A stretch of 64,000 nt of DNA from Tetracentron sinense (taxonomy: Eukaryota > Streptophyta > Magnoliopsida > Trochodendrales > Trochodendraceae): NCBI GenBank assembly GCA_015143295.1, contig CM026570.1:2876047-2940046 (forward strand). Reading direction: 5' to 3'. Within the stretch, counting starts at the first letter, position 1. Each line of letters opens with the position of its first letter. Made by a program: the position numbers and the translations under genes. The notes under the pieces were generated by a model. It was given only the letters and a program-made list of their open reading frames with translations. It had not been told where the DNA came from and ran no database searches. Shown in pieces: positions 10,936-24,094 of the stretch.

Positions 10936-13900
10936 ACTCAAGAAAACACCTACGATTTATTTATCAATATACTTAGGGTATCTAATGTTTCTTCAAGAAA
11001 AACACCCAAATTATTTGTAATGCCAAATTAATGAGTTTAGTGTGAGCCCTAGCTAATAGGAAATCTGAGAATAGCAACTGGTTCAGTTTGCAAGAATAGA
11101 GTTGGCTAGTTTATGACTTACCCCATCTTAGAGGAGCAGTGAAAGGCCTGAGAGGGGAGAAAAGCAACATACCTACGTAGAATTTCATAATAAAACCCTA
11201 ATAGATCCAAGATATGTCAAAAAAACATTTGACAAAATAGATCTTATGACCCAAAATTACAAAAATATAAGCATAATAAGGGTATGGAAGTGTTACTCTA
11301 ACAATGAAATACCAAACAAGAAACAAGGATTGAGCTAAGGAAAAAAATTATTTCTTTTCCACAATACCTAGAGATGAAATTTTATTGCAGTAGAAACAAA
11401 TAAGAACGGAGCTACCACAAATGACATTAAGGGTCCAAATGGTTTATCACAAGAAATTGGTATGAAAGACGTTGAAAACGTGGAGAAGGATCAGTTCATG
11501 GGACATAATGGTTGTTGCAGATTCTCAACTCATTAAAACATTCAAATAATAGATCTTTTGCCAAAAAAATTACAGAAACTCAGCATAAGAATTGATTGAG
11601 CTAAGGAAAAAATTTATATCTTTTCACAATACTTAGAAACAATGATTGAGATGAAATTTGCAAACATACCAAATGGGGGTCTCTGATTTGAAGAAATTAA
11701 AATTTAATTCGTTGAAACTGTCGAGAGGGATCAGTGCTTGGGTGTCGGAAGAACTCTTTATGGCGGATTTGAAGAACTCTTTATGGCTGCTGCAGATTAG
11801 GATGAAGGAAGGAAGATGAAGATGAGAACAGAGAGAAAATATGGAGATACAAAGAAGAGAGAATAGAGAGAGAGAGAGCAGGGGGGTTGAGTTCAGCTAT
11901 GGAAGTGAAGTGCTTCTCTCCCGCCAACTTTCTGGGGTGAGAGTTGAGACCGGCTACTGCCAGTCACAAGGAGAAACCAGATGAACGGCCACGATTCTTA
12001 GGTACTTAACCCTTCGGTACACTAAGGGTATGGAAGTGCTTCTCTACCCTGAATTGGTGTTGCTATATATGTTTAGTTAATCTCCCGAGTGTGCATCATT
12101 ATTCAACTGTCTCAACTGTGTTACATCTTCCAAGAGCTATCAAGACTCTTTTCTTTTTCCAAGGAAGAAGAGATCATTCCTCAAAACAGTTTTCTCATCT
12201 CTTAAGGTAATTACTATTTCTCTCTCTAATAAAGAGTTAAACACTTCCCTCTCTGAGTTAATCACTTTCCCTTTCTTGTCCCCGTCATTTTGCATTGTAT
12301 TGCTCTTCCTGTTAGGGACCGTTCTGTCAAAAAAACACGTCTACTTCCATTCTAACTTTTCATTTTTCTTACATTGATCTTCGTCCCCGATTATGCTAGA
12401 TCGTGGCTGGTATGTGTAAATCAAGTAAATTCCGTGACAGATGAGAGGAATCAATGCCCTATATTTATCATTTTCTGGAGTTCGATTGGGTGATAAACTG
12501 GTCTGTTCATAATATGCTATAACATAAGTTGGTGATCAGTGAGAGCCGATGAGGCAGGAACAGGGGTTGTAGGCGACAAGGGCATCGAAGGGAGATGGTT
12601 CACCATGGCAATGACATCGAGAGGAGTTCATTGGATACTCATGCTGTAAAGTGTGCGTTGTTGTTCTCTACTCTCCGTAGGTATGCAGATCACATGTTTG
12701 TAAAAATGCGTATATAAAAGATTCTTTATTGACTCATTTCTGGACATCAGTTTTTTTTTAAGCTTGGTTGTTGTTTGTTATTGTTATAAGCGTTTACTTT
12801 GCTTTAAAATATGTTTAGGGTCCCTGTTGGGATCGTACACAACATGGAAGTTAATGTCCTCTCAGGTTTGTTTTGTGCTCCACTGATAGAAAATACGAAG
12901 ATTATAAAATGGTTTGTACGGCCTAAACATGGACTAATACAGTCCGATTTTAGAGTTTTCTCTTGGTTATTTACTTTTTTGTTTGATGCATGCATTTAAT
13001 CCAAAATCATGTTCTTTTGAGTTTGTGGTTTGTAACCTGAAAAACCAGGGTTTGAAGAGTTGCAAAGAAGAGAGATGGAATAGTGATCTACAAAATCCTT
13101 TGTCGATTTCACTTGGAAGAAATGGGTACCTGTCTTTTTCTTGATGTTTGATACAAATACAATAATTTGGTCATATCTTATGTGCATGCAAATGTATTTG
13201 TGGCAAGAAATCAACAAGTATTAATGGTATGGTGTCTTTTTTTTATAACCTTTAAGAGGAACTTTTACGAATAGGGAGACAAATATGCATCTCAATGATA
13301 TAGGTCGTGTTGCCTGATTTTCTGTAAAAAATTACAAACCAGATTTTACATGGTCCTAGCACCCAATATAAAGTGGGAGATGGAGTTATCTGGACTGATA
13401 TGTAGTCCAAATTTTTTGAGAGTTTTCTCTTTGAGTCGTGTGGCCTGATTTTTAATCCAAATTGCACAACCAGATTTCTTTGGATCTTTTGAGTTGTACG
13501 ACTCCATTTTTCCACCTCTTCATCTTCTTCTTCAAGTTTCTATCAGATTACAAATTCCAAAGCCGTGCTCTCTCTATTTCGCTCTGCCCCACCATATTTA
13601 TGTCACTCACCTATTGTTTCAGATGATTTTGGAGTCATTTACCAAATTGTGTATATTTTTTTGATGCAGACGCATGTGGATTGGAGGATACAAAGCGAAT
13701 TTATGTGATAACCTCTGTCAAAATTAAAATGAGGGCAATCTAGGAAATGATGACAAAGGTACCACATTTCATTTCATATCAATATAAATTCAATTTGAGT
13801 ATTTTCTCTCTCCAATTTCCATGCATTGACATTAAAAGTCTAGCTAACGATTAGTCTTTACTATGATTAATAGATGTTATTATAGGCCCTCTATTGCGCA

Positions 13901-14640
13901 TGCATACGTAGATTTTATTACTATTCCTTATATTAATTAGGGAAATTTAAAAAACCAAAATCATTGCATTTCCTATACAAATTTCACTTTATATACTTCT
14001 TAAGTTAAACAAGCTTTGGGTCCCGACCAATGATGTGTTTGGTCTTAATTCCATTAGAAAGTTTTTTTATTTATAAAGTTATAACAGATAAATAAGCTTC
14101 TGTTTTCTCATTTACTTTACAAATTTGAAGAGGAAAGGTTACTGGACTAAGAGATGTAACAAACATTCAAAACATTATCAATATCTACAACAGGTCACTC
14201 TGCTTCCTTCTGCTTCCTTCTGCTTTTATTTTTATCTTCCTCTTTTTTATTGCAACTAATTTCATATGTAGTGCTTATGTTTTTTCATTCATGATTTATC
14301 TTCAGGATGAATGATTATGTCCTTTTTTTTTTTTAATATGAGAAAAGACATTTTTATGTGTTTACACATTTATAGCAAACATCATTGTGATTAATCCATT
14401 TCAGCCACATTATTTAGGTAGAAATTTTGCATAATTTAATTCTAATGTGTCCTAAGAATCCCAATAGTTTTAAGTGAAATATGAAGCATGCTTCTCAAAG
14501 CAAAATGATCTCATTCTAAATATCAAACCAACCACAATCTATACTGAAGTGATGCATCATTGGACCTCCAAAAATTTATTTGACGAATGGACTCATAGAC
14601 GACAGTTGAAGAACGTGACCATTTTACATCTACTTTTTAC
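10936..14640. other. Long stretch without a recognised gene
   Basis: The phrase 'gtatggaagtg' followed by 'ttctct' or a variant occurs near 11283, 11898 and 12026. Near 12060 'gctatatatg' could be a TATA box on the plus strand, followed by a possible leader ending at a donor-like 'aaggtaatt' near 12205, but no coding exon follows that I can define. Near 11860 a GA-rich run and near 14200 a triple 'tgcttccttc' are simple repeats. At 13300-13510 a degenerate internal duplication ('gtcgtgt.gcctgattttt', 'ccagattt') is seen. No protein family is recognised. Confidence 0.5.
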
Positions 14641-14650
14641 TTAGATCTTA

Positions 14651-15220
14651 CTAGCAGATACCCGTGCGATGCACGGGGTGCACAAAAAAAATTAAGAGAA
14701 AAAATAAGAATAAGAAGGAACCTAATTAAAATAACTTTTAATTATTAGTAAACTGTTAATATAGGTTTTGGTACTCCCCTACAATTTTTTATGGCTCATT
14801 TAGTAGAGGGTGTTTATGAATTGGTTGGGACTTGAATATAAGAATTGAGAGAGAAAATGGGGAGTTAAATAAAGGGTATTTATGAATTGGTTGGGACTTG
14901 ATAGAGAGATAAGAATGGAGAGAGAAACAGGGAGTGTTAAGAGAGGGTATTTATAGCTCCCATCAAGTGATGATGTGGCATCACAAATCTTAGAATGAAG
15001 ATCAAAGAGGGATGCCACATAGGCATCCTAATTTCTTTGAAGAGAAAATGCAACTATTATTATTATTGAAATTGCTTCTGACATCAACATGAAGTTCCTC
15101 AAATTAGTGTCTTCCATTTTTATTAACATAAAACTATTATCGTTTTCTATCTACTTAAAAATTATTTGCATATCATTGAGCTAAATTATTATCCCGTGCA
15201 TCGCACGAGGTCTTTGCTAG
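14651..15220. mobile_element. 570-bp element bounded by two inverted Helitron-like 3' ends
   Basis: The right end reads CCCGTGCATCGCACG-AGG, a short spacer, then CTAG followed by T. This is a Helitron-type 3' hairpin plus CTRR terminus. The left end is the same structure on the other strand: CCCGTGCATCGCACGGG, spacer, CTAG then T, reading leftwards. The terminal ~28 bp of each end therefore form inverted repeats. Between 14805 and 14960 there are about three copies of a ~70-bp direct repeat ('ttatgaattggttgggactt'). No Rep/helicase coding capacity is present. I see no clear 5' TC end for either orientation. Confidence 0.6.
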
Positions 15221-16175
15221 TTACAACTCTAAATTTCCAAGCCGGCATTCTTGAAAAATATCTCTTCTTGCATGCTTGCTCATAAATTATAGGCCATAGA
15301 TGAAAACAAGGTTCTGGAAATTGTTGCCTTTTTTGCTTTCTTCTCCCAGACCTTCCACATGGAAGGCCACACCCCTACCACTCACGCAAGAGGCGGGGGG
15401 TGTTGCTGTGCAATAACTTACTGGCTTATTTATTCAGGTTCTGAAGTCTGAACACATCTTAAATGAGTCAAAGCCCGGATATCAGACAAACCATATGGGT
15501 GCTGGATTCATGAATTCATTTTTGTTCTTCCAAATATATAATTTTATTTTGTTGGAACATACAAGAGAGAAAATAAAATATTCAAAAAGGGCGTTGGAGG
15601 GGGACCCTTGGTAGCTTGCCCCAACCACCATAGACAATATATTTAGTAATATGAAGAATTTAATAATTTCTTCCAACATCTAAACTAATCAGGAGATAAC
15701 TTGCAAGTATCGAATATAAAAATAAAATGTTATTTTCATCTGATTTGTTGATATCTAACTGCGTTTGATACTGTTTTGTTTTCTTCCTTCCATCAGGAAT
15801 AGGTGGCCTGTTTACAGCATGTCAACCATTTATAAAACCATAGGTGGTTCATGTGCAGGGCATATCCTTAATTCCTGACATTGTATATATTTGCTCCTAA
15901 AATATATAGTACACAACTTTGATCTGGGATCAAATCCTGTGAGGGCTACTCTAGAACAGATACTAATCATAGTAACTGGGGTTGCGGGGTGCGGCCTAAC
16001 TTTATACTGTGAACCAAATATATATTAGTGGTTTAGTAAAAGCGTAAGTAAACTACTTGTGGACTTTGATCTCAAGACTATCCTCATGATAGGGTCAGGT
16101 GTATTCCTAATCCTTCAAAACTGGAATTAGAAGCATAAGCTACCTCAGGTGCTACAGATGCCAGGGTGTAATGGA
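15221..16175. other. Intergenic DNA, no gene recognised
   Basis: Short open frames here have no family character. Nothing else is seen. Confidence 0.5.
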
Positions 16176-16179
16176 TTAT

Positions 16180-16305
16180 AGACCTAATGGTTAGATTGTT
16201 GAACCTTAATCTGAGTTAATAGGGGTTAAAAAGGATGCGTGTTGACCTATGGGTGCAATTGAACTCTCCCTGAGTTCAATCGTGATTGGCTGTGATTCGA
16301 TATCG
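16180..16305 (-). mobile_element. Relic related to the Helitron at 55270-55545 (minus orientation)
   Basis: The plus strand here reads 'gagttaataggggttaaaa…gcgtgttgacctatgggtgcaattgaactctccctgagttcaatcgtgatt'-like sequence, in short blocks. The reverse complement of 55420-55500 has the same blocks in the same order (gttaataggagttaaaa, acgtgttaacc, cgggtgc, attgaactct, gagttcaatca). No ends are preserved. Confidence 0.55.
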
Positions 16306-16529
16306 TTTGGGTAGGCAACTAGGCAATCTCTTTTGGTTTACCGGCAAGTATGTATTAAATAATATTCGTTGAACCGACTTCATTTGTGGATTTGACCCGC
16401 ACTGAATGCATAGCCCTGAAATTTGTGGACATGAGCCATCTTTGATCCTTATGAAAAGGGAAGATGGAAGGCGCATCATACTCACTGTTGGTGAGAAGCA
16501 TCATACACTTGCTATTAATCACACTCTTT

Positions 16530-16795
16530 AGTCCTTTTTTTTTCTTGAATTTTTAATTTTATTTTATTAACAAAGTCACACACACTTTAACCCACTATAC
16601 ATGACCCACACACACGGCCTCTCATCCACAGGACCTCCCAAAAACAAGAGAGGGAGGTGGGGCTTTAAGGACCCCCAAGCACTAACTCACACACATTAAC
16701 AACCCCCCCCCCCCCCCTACCAACACACACACACACAAACACCTACCCACCCAGTATTCAAGACTCACATACCCCCCCGACACGTCACACTCTTT
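16530..16795 (-). repeat. CA/C-rich low-complexity repeat with an A/T tail, possible SINE-like remnant
   Basis: The block contains a run of about fifteen C (16706-16720), several 'cacacaca' runs and, at its left edge, an A-rich tail when read on the minus strand ('ttaataaaataaaattaaaa'). That tail suggests a retroposed element on the minus strand. I cannot find convincing A/B boxes. Confidence 0.35.
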
Positions 16796-17089
16796 AGTCT
16801 TTACTCTACCTCAAAAACAAAAAAAAGGTTTATTGAGGGATCTTTTTGTCTTTTTACTGGCACACTAGTGCTTTCGCTATATCGACAAGTCTTAAGAAAA
16901 AAAAGAAAAGAAAATGACAAAAAAAAAAAAAAGATTAAAGAGAGTAATCATTTTGACAGCAGTGCCACGTGGTCTAATTCCATAGTACGTCAAATCCAGC
17001 AGACCCAGAGCTGAAAATAAATAAATAAATAATAATTTTAATCAAATTCATCATTTTGCATAAATCAGGGATTCTCGAACAGACCACCG

Positions 17090-19008
17090 TTTCTCTTGAC
17101 TCTTGGCTCTTGCTCGCTTTTTATCCTACGCACCCCTCTCTCCATTTGCTTATCGTGCGCACCTTAGCCGCCTTCGGATCCTCCGGTGAGTAAGCTTCTC
17201 TCTTCCTATCTTGACCCGAGAGTCGTTTGAAAGAAGTAAAAGAGGAAAACGCAACATCAGCCGAATTAAGAGGTGAGATTTTTGCCCTAGAATTTCGTAT
17301 TGTTGCTTGAAAAGTCTAATAGTTATTGGTTCAGATCGATCTTTAGATGCTTTGATGTTAGTTCTTGTGCTCTTAGAACTGTAATCTTTATGTATTTGAT
17401 CGAAATTTGAGTTATAATTGCTGGGGTTTACTGTATACCCTTATTTCTATGAATGTAAAATAACTGAAAAAAATGTTCTATTAATGAGAACTTTTGATAG
17501 ATCTTTTAATAAATTTACTGCTTTTGCTGTAATTTGCAGTTGTGTTTTCTCTGATCTTTCAAATTTTTGATTTTTTTTCTTTCGTGTTGTGTAATACATG
17601 TTGGTTGTTTGGTTTTACTGCACGTCTTTGAATTGTATTGATCCGGATGCAGGATAAGGTGATGTGTTTAGTTAGATGCAAAAACATGGATAATCATGGC
17701 AGTCATCACAGAACTGTACTTTAGAATGCTTGAGTTGACTTCAATGGTGATAAAATAAATATCCTACCATCATGGGACTTCTAGTCCCCCTCCATTTGGG
17801 GGAGAACTTGAAATTTCTCATTTTGCGGCTTTTAAAATCTCTCAGTAATTGTAATCCCGAGAAATGGAAAGCAAGTGAACAACATAAAAATTGATAATTA
17901 GTAGAATTTTGTAACGATCATGCGATCTTTAGCTATTTGTGGTAAGGAGTCAGCATATAATATGTCAAGCTTGGCGTAGGGATATATGTTGTTAGATACA
18001 AATTGAGTTCTATAATGCCAGATTCATAGTTTTCGCTATCCTTTTGTTTTCCTTGTCTATATTCATGGCTGTCTTATTCAATGCCCAATCAACACAGTTG
18101 TGAAGCTTCTTTCTTTATCTTGTTCTCATACATATCATTATAATTTGGGTATAAACATGGTTTATCAATCAGAGGAGAATTATTGAATAATTTGGATTTT
18201 TCGGAGTGTTCTCGAATTCCTGGAAAGACTTTCAGATGGGTTCCTGTGTGTTCCTGTGTGTTGGTATCTGAGGGATTCTTGAAGTTATTCCGACCTCCAT
18301 TTGCTCCTAATTCATAATTGCACTATGGCGTGATCAAGCATTCAAGTAGAGTATTTGGCAATTGAGAATAGTGCATGATTATGATCATCTTCTTTTCATA
18401 CCACCTACAAAGAAAAAAGTGTAATACTAACCTTAAGCAGATCGATTCCCAACAGAATCCAAGGAAATGTACATAATTTCATATGCCCCACCCCTACCCA
18501 CCCACCATGTGCTGTTTGGAAGCAGGTTGGGAGACTGAAGAGGTATTTCTTTCTTTTTTTGGGTGAGAAAACCAGAGCTAAACACAATATGAATATTTTT
18601 ATGTTTATAGGGAGGGAAAAAATTCGGCAAGGTACGTTGTGTGCAGTGGTCGATGGTATTAGCCCATCCCAATTTCTATATTAAAGGAATTGGTACTTCT
18701 CAAGGAAGTATTCTTTCTAATCGTTGAATTTTACTTCTCCCCACGAGGAGACAATCAATATATATTAAAATGCCTCTTTATCTTTACAGCTAGTCATTAG
18801 TGTTCAGAAAATCTTAGCATATTTATTTTGGTGTATGATACTTTTGCCGAATAGATCAAAGTTTGGAAATTCACTTCTCCATGAAATCTATGCTACTGTT
18901 TTCTGGTCTGATGGTGTTTCAGAGGGGGGGCTTCTTTTTACTAATGCAAATTGAAGAATTTTTCTGTTCATACAGGGAGCTGCCTCAAGTAAATTTGTAA
19001 AGGTAATC
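17090..19008 (+). promoter_or_regulatory. 5' UTR and long 5' UTR intron of the PTI1-like kinase gene
   Basis: A CT-rich leader (about 17095-17185) ends at a good donor 'ggtgagtaag' (GT at 17186); a second donor lies at 17273. The likely acceptor is 'tacag' ending at 18975, leaving 33 nt of leader before the ATG at 19009. The 5' UTR intron is thus about 1.7-1.8 kb. No canonical TATA box is obvious upstream; 'aataaataaataataa' near 17025 is AT-rich only. 5' UTR introns are common in plant kinase genes and often raise expression. Confidence 0.6.
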
Positions 19009-22000
19009 ATGAGCTGCTTCGGTTGTTGTGAAGATGATGATATCCATAAACCTGCTGATAGTGGAGGCCCATTCATGGCGAACAATACAGCAGGTAATTC
19101 AGTATGCCCAAACTGTAGGCGTTGAAATAAGATTATGAGACATATCTGTTGCAGCTATAATGCACTCAAGTGCCAACTTTATTATTCTCTCAGCATCCGA
19201 AATGATTAATTCATAAACACGCAGTTGCCTTGATCAGTTTTGGAGAGAGGAATAGAGGATAGATATTTCTCATTCTTTTATATCTGAGTTATGAAGTACT
19301 TGTTACATGGTTTCTTTTGGCTAGACATTGAGTAACTTGTATGCTGTTTAATATTCTCCAAATATTCATTAAGACTGGATATACAAACTCGATTTTTTGT
19401 GTTGTGTGTTTGGTTGCATATCACTTAAGACATTTGTTTCTATGATTTGTGTTTTTAATTAAGTGGCATTGATCCATCTGTTATGGCATTGTAGCTATCA
19501 CTGTGTTAGTATCTTGCCACTGTATTTTCTTGTCAAGCTCCTTAGATTTGTGTTTTGCATTCTATTTTACTTCTCATTGAGGCTTTTAGTTTTTTTATCA
19601 ATGTGAAACTGAGCAGAAGTCCCATCATGCAGGCAATAATGGGGGTTATCATGCCACAGAAACTGCACCTAAGGGTGCTCAGGCTGTAAAAGTCCAGCCT
19701 ATTGCAGTTCCTGCCATTTCAGTAGATGAACTGAAGGAAGTTACAGAAAACTTCGGGACAAAAGTGTTAATCGGAGAGGGCTCATATGGAAGAGTGTATT
19801 ATGGGGTCTTGAGAGATGGGAAGGCTACCGCCATCAAAAGGTTGGATGCCAGTAAACAACCAGACCATGAATTTCTAGCGCAGGTTAGGTTTCTAACTGT
19901 ACATTGTGTTTTTTTCAACTTAATTATATGCAATTATGCATTCCCCTGATTCAGATTATTCATCAGTTGATGTGTGATTTTACAGGTTTCCATGGTATCG
20001 AGGCTGAAACATGAGAATGTTGTTGAGCTGGTTGGTTATTGTGTGGATGGAACTCTCCGTGTCCTTGCATACGAGTTTGCTTCTAATGGATCTCTTCATG
20101 ATATTCTCCACGGTATGTAGTATCTAGTCCCAATGATATTAAGTTAAAAGCCTAACTGCCAACTCTGACTGATGGTAATTTAAATCTTCATGAACTGTAG
20201 ATCGGACTGGTAATATGTTTGGTTTTTATATCCCAGTGATGTAGGTTTATAGATATGCTAAGTTTATGACTTTATGTACATTTAGCAAAAATATTTCTGG
20301 ACTCGCACATTTTGGATTTTGAAAATTGTTAGTTGATGCAGCCTGATGATGTGAGACTGATTTGGCAGTTGACATCAGTTTAGTCAAGGCATCGCTTAGG
20401 TGGTTTTGGACTGCGACCGCCTAGGCTCCCCTCTAGGCGGGCGGCAGTCACCTGGACCCTTTAACATTTAATCCAGTTTTACAGCTTATTTTCATAAATC
20501 TCATTTAAATAAATGATTGTATGGTTTTACACTTTACTTTTATTTACTTTAAGATATATAAATCTCATTTAAATAAATGGTTGAATGGATTTACACTTTA
20601 CTTTCATTTACTTAAGATATTAATATGTAAATAAGGTTATACCCCCTATTTGAATTCAATAACAATTATCCTATATCCAAATTCCCGAAGAATAAAAAGT
20701 CAATTTTTCAGTTCAAGAACAAAATCCGTTTTTCAACGTCTTTTTCAAAATTCCAACTTGCAAATGCTAAGGTATTTATCAAAATTTAAAATTTCTATAA
20801 ATTCTACTATAACAAAACATTACTAAAACCTAAAAGTCCAGTAAAAAAATCTCATTTTTTAGTCTTCATAGATATTTTCATCTACTGGGTCAAAAAGTCA
20901 ACTAACAATTTAGCAAAAAAAGACTTACATTCAAGCTTTACAATATTAAATGTTAATGTGCCTAGATTATTGTCAAACTTAGGATGTTTGAATTGTGATA
21001 TGTATATATTAATATTATATACATATGTATATGTGTATGTATATTATATATGTATATATATAATTTAATTATTATTATCGCCTAGGTAGTGCCTCGCCTA
21101 GCTAGACCTAATCGCCTAGGCATTGCCTAGACGCCTTGACCACACTGGTTGACATGTTTCCAGTTTCATGAATAAACGAGTTACAATGTTGCTTCATTCT
21201 TACTAGGATGTTTGATGTTACTGTCATGTGAATTTTATTTTGAATATTGCTCTGGTTGCTGTCTATTGACACCTTAGGTATTTCTTATCTTTGTCTCCCA
21301 AACATCAAATTTATTCATTGTCTTTTGAATTAGTTCAAGCAAAGTCACTAGTCTCCAGGAATAACTGGAGAACACTTCACCTTCTTAATTTGATTGAATA
21401 TTGTTTTTTCAATAATCAGTAACTTGTGGACAAAAGAAAAATCAAAACATCAATAAGTTCTGGTCCCAGTTTCTAAAGGTTCTTCACAAATGTGTAGTGA
21501 GAATTTGTAAAACTTGTACCAAATTGTAAAAATACCATTGGTTCATTAGCATGTGAGTTTTGCTTATTAGTGACCACTGAGTATATTTCATCTCCTTGGT
21601 ATTCCAAGTAATGTCACGTGCGATTTGTGGATGTAGGACGGAAAGGTGTAAAAGGAGCACAACCAGGTCCAGTTCTGTCATGGGCACAACGAGTAAAAAT
21701 TGCTGTTGGGGCTGCAAAGGGACTTGAATATTTACATGAAAAGGCACAACCTCATATTATCCATCGTGACATTAAGTCCAGCAACGTACTACTTTTTGAT
21801 GATGATGTTGCTAAGATTGCTGATTTTGATTTGTCAAATCAAGCCCCTGACATGGCAGCACGTCTTCATTCCACTCGTGTTCTTGGAACTTTTGGATATC
21901 ATGCTCCGGAGTAAGTTCTTGCTCGATCCTTTTAAAATAGGTGCTTACACACCGTTTCTTTTTTATATATGGAAAATGAAGAAACCTAAGGCACTCATCA

Positions 22001-23613
22001 CATTGACCATAAGGATGGTTTACCAGCAACAAAAAGGCATGCATTATATGCAAGCTTTTCTGTAGGAGATCTCCTAGGCCAAAATTTTCCTGACCAGATG
22101 AGCCTAGTTACCCACTATATTTTGCTTTATTGTACAAGAATATAGTATAGTGTATGGTCCAGAAAAAAAGATCAATTAGATGGTACGATTCATCCTGCGG
22201 GATCAATCTTCTACTGATTGAGTGGTAGGTCTTGGACTCTGTACATGAGCCATGCAACTGCTAATATGCTATGCAGTTGACAGACCCTCCATATGGTCTC
22301 CTCATCTGTCACCTGAGATCTCCTGTAGGCTGAACGACTATAGTATTCATTTCATCCAAGTACTTAGATTCAGTCAAAAGTTTTATTAGCACATTAACAG
22401 TGGCCAGTTTTTCTGATTGTGCACGGCAGATATGCAATGACAGGACAGCTGAGTTCAAAGAGTGATGTTTACAGCTTTGGTGTTGTCCTGCTGGAGCTCT
22501 TGACTGGGCGTAAACCTGTTGATCATACATTACCGCGGGGACAGCAGAGTCTTGTGACATGGGTACTATTTTTGTCTTAGTTTTTTTTTTTTTTTTCATT
22601 TTTAGAACTCATAGAGGATGGATGCTTGCACGATTTGTTTCCAACATTTTAAGAAAGGAAATTCATTTCTTTTCCCCTATACCCAAATCTGATTTCTGGA
22701 AATTCTGGAACATACTAGGCAACACCGAGACTTAGTGAAGACAAGGTGAGACAGTGTGTTGACACCAGACTGGGAGGAGAATACCCTCCCAAGGCAGTCG
22801 CAAAGGTAATTACTTTGTTTCAAGATAACTTCTCGTTATTTTGTTCTTCTAGCTATAACTGATATTTAGCTTCTGTTACCAATGCTAATATGTTAACAGG
22901 TGGGTTAGGCCTTTATAATCTCATTTAAATGTTTTATGGTGCATTTGGCTTAGATTTTTTCCCGATTTAGACGTGGAAATAGGGATTAAAATATTTTGTT
23001 TTTCAGTAAACCTGTTTGGATAACAAGTGATTAATCAATTTTATAAAATCACTACCATTGTAACTGTACCATTTTAAACAGCTTGGACATGTTTATGATT
23101 TATAATCAATTATTTTTTCAGTGATTATATCTCCAATGATTATAATATAAATGTTTATGGAAAAAATAATCAAAGCCAAACGCACCCCGCGTCCAAATTT
23201 TAATCAAGTGGTGAGCAGTTTGGACGTGAGGGATAAATCACAATATTCTAATATCTATTAACCGATTTTTAACATGCTTTTAAAAAATATTATTCTTATT
23301 CCTTCCAACGTTTGTGTTCCTATCCTCTTTCAAATGTTGTAGAATAAATGAAACAGTATTGTATTATCACCATTTTTATCTCCCATGCATTACATAATAA
23401 GTTCCCAGGATTAGATCTGCTATTTGATGAATACCAGACTGATATAGTATGTGGCATCTTCTAATCAATCTTGTTCTGAAACAGATGGCGGCCGTTGCTG
23501 CTTTGTGTGTGCAGTATGAAGCTGACTTTCGGCCGAATATGAGCATAGTTGTCAAAGCTCTACAGCCTCTGTTAAATACTCGGTCTGGACCACCTGGTGA
23601 CCCCGCTCTCTAG
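19009..23613 (+). CDS. PTI1: PTI1-like serine/threonine protein kinase (RLCK VIII type), 361 aa
   Basis: Seven coding exons join in phase: 19009-19093, 19633-19883, 19986-20112, 21637-21910, 22430-22562, 22719-22805, 23485-23613 (1086 nt including TAG). The length matches the PTI1-like family (~360 aa). The N-terminus [10 protein letters not shown] carries Cys3, Cys6 and Cys7, fit for S-acylation and membrane attachment. Kinase landmarks: Gly loop GEGSYG at 76-81, Lys97, HRDIKSSN at 197-204, APE at 244-246. The usual DFG is DFD (217-219), which is normal for PTI1 kinases. Thr234 in HSTRVLGT corresponds to tomato Pti1 Thr233, the Pto-phosphorylated site. Family members act downstream of Pto or OXI1/AGC kinases in immune and peroxide signalling. 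Intron 3 (1.5 kb) contains a hAT element. No damage is seen, and I regard the gene as functional. Confidence 0.95.
20376..21147. mobile_element. Non-autonomous hAT element in PTI1 intron 3, 772 bp, 8-bp target duplication
   Basis: The ends are CAGTTTAGTCAAGGC and, reverse-complemented, CAGTGTGGTCAAGGC. The flanking 8 bp GTTGACAT occurs at 20368-20375 and 21148-21155. CA…TG-type ends and an 8-bp duplication are hAT hallmarks. Subterminal 'cgcctaggc'-like words occur repeatedly near both ends. The interior is AT-rich, with a TA microsatellite near 21000-21065 and no transposase. It leaves the splice sites of intron 3 untouched. Confidence 0.82.
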
Positions 23614-24094
23614 CAAATATATGGCTTTGAGACTGTCCTATAATGGGTAGCTCCCATAGCAAAATATGTCGTCATGATTGTTTTATAATGAGTGGCTGAA
23701 GATTTTGTACCATCATTCCATACACTTCAATTATTTAAAAACTCTACTGGATTTTATTTTTGCGTGATACATAATAGATTGTTTCTGCAGATCCATTGAT
23801 GTAAGTGCAAAGCTGTTCTTTTCATTCGGGCTTACATTAGGGTTTTGGTCTACTTAAGAGTAGTCTCCTTTCTTTGATTGTACCGCAGCTATCGTTCCAT
23901 CTGGGATGAAATTAAACGAGACATGGATCTGCACACACAACTTACCTGCCTCACAGCAAAAACATGCACAAAAGTTAGATGTCTCTAAGAGAGAAAAATA
24001 TTACCATCATAGGATTCGAGACTAAGCCATGAATAAAAAGGAATATGGAACAGAAAAGTAAAATAAACATCAAAGAGCAAAAGTCCCCGAGTGG
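23614..24094. other. 3' UTR of the PTI1-like gene and intergenic DNA
   Basis: AT-rich sequence after the TAG, with possible polyadenylation words ('aataga', 'aattaaa') up to about 23920. No other gene is recognised. Confidence 0.5.

Noticed and set aside
12811-12999. A 62-codon plus-strand open frame as a small gene
   Set aside because: It has no recognisable family and no supporting splice or promoter signals, and an equal-length frame exists on the other strand.
16706-16720. Run of about fifteen C as a possible G-quadruplex or sequence gap
   Set aside because: It lies in a CA/C-rich low-complexity repeat. A single homopolymer is not a clear quadruplex motif and there are no unknown bases.
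21829-21837. Loss of the kinase DFG motif (reads DFD) taken as a sign of a dead kinase
   Set aside because: DFD is the normal form in PTI1-like kinases, and all other catalytic landmarks are intact.
21700-22065. Alternative open frame of 121 codons across PTI1 exon 4 and the following intron
   Set aside because: It is a shifted frame of the kinase exon, and the true frame carries the HRD and APE motifs.
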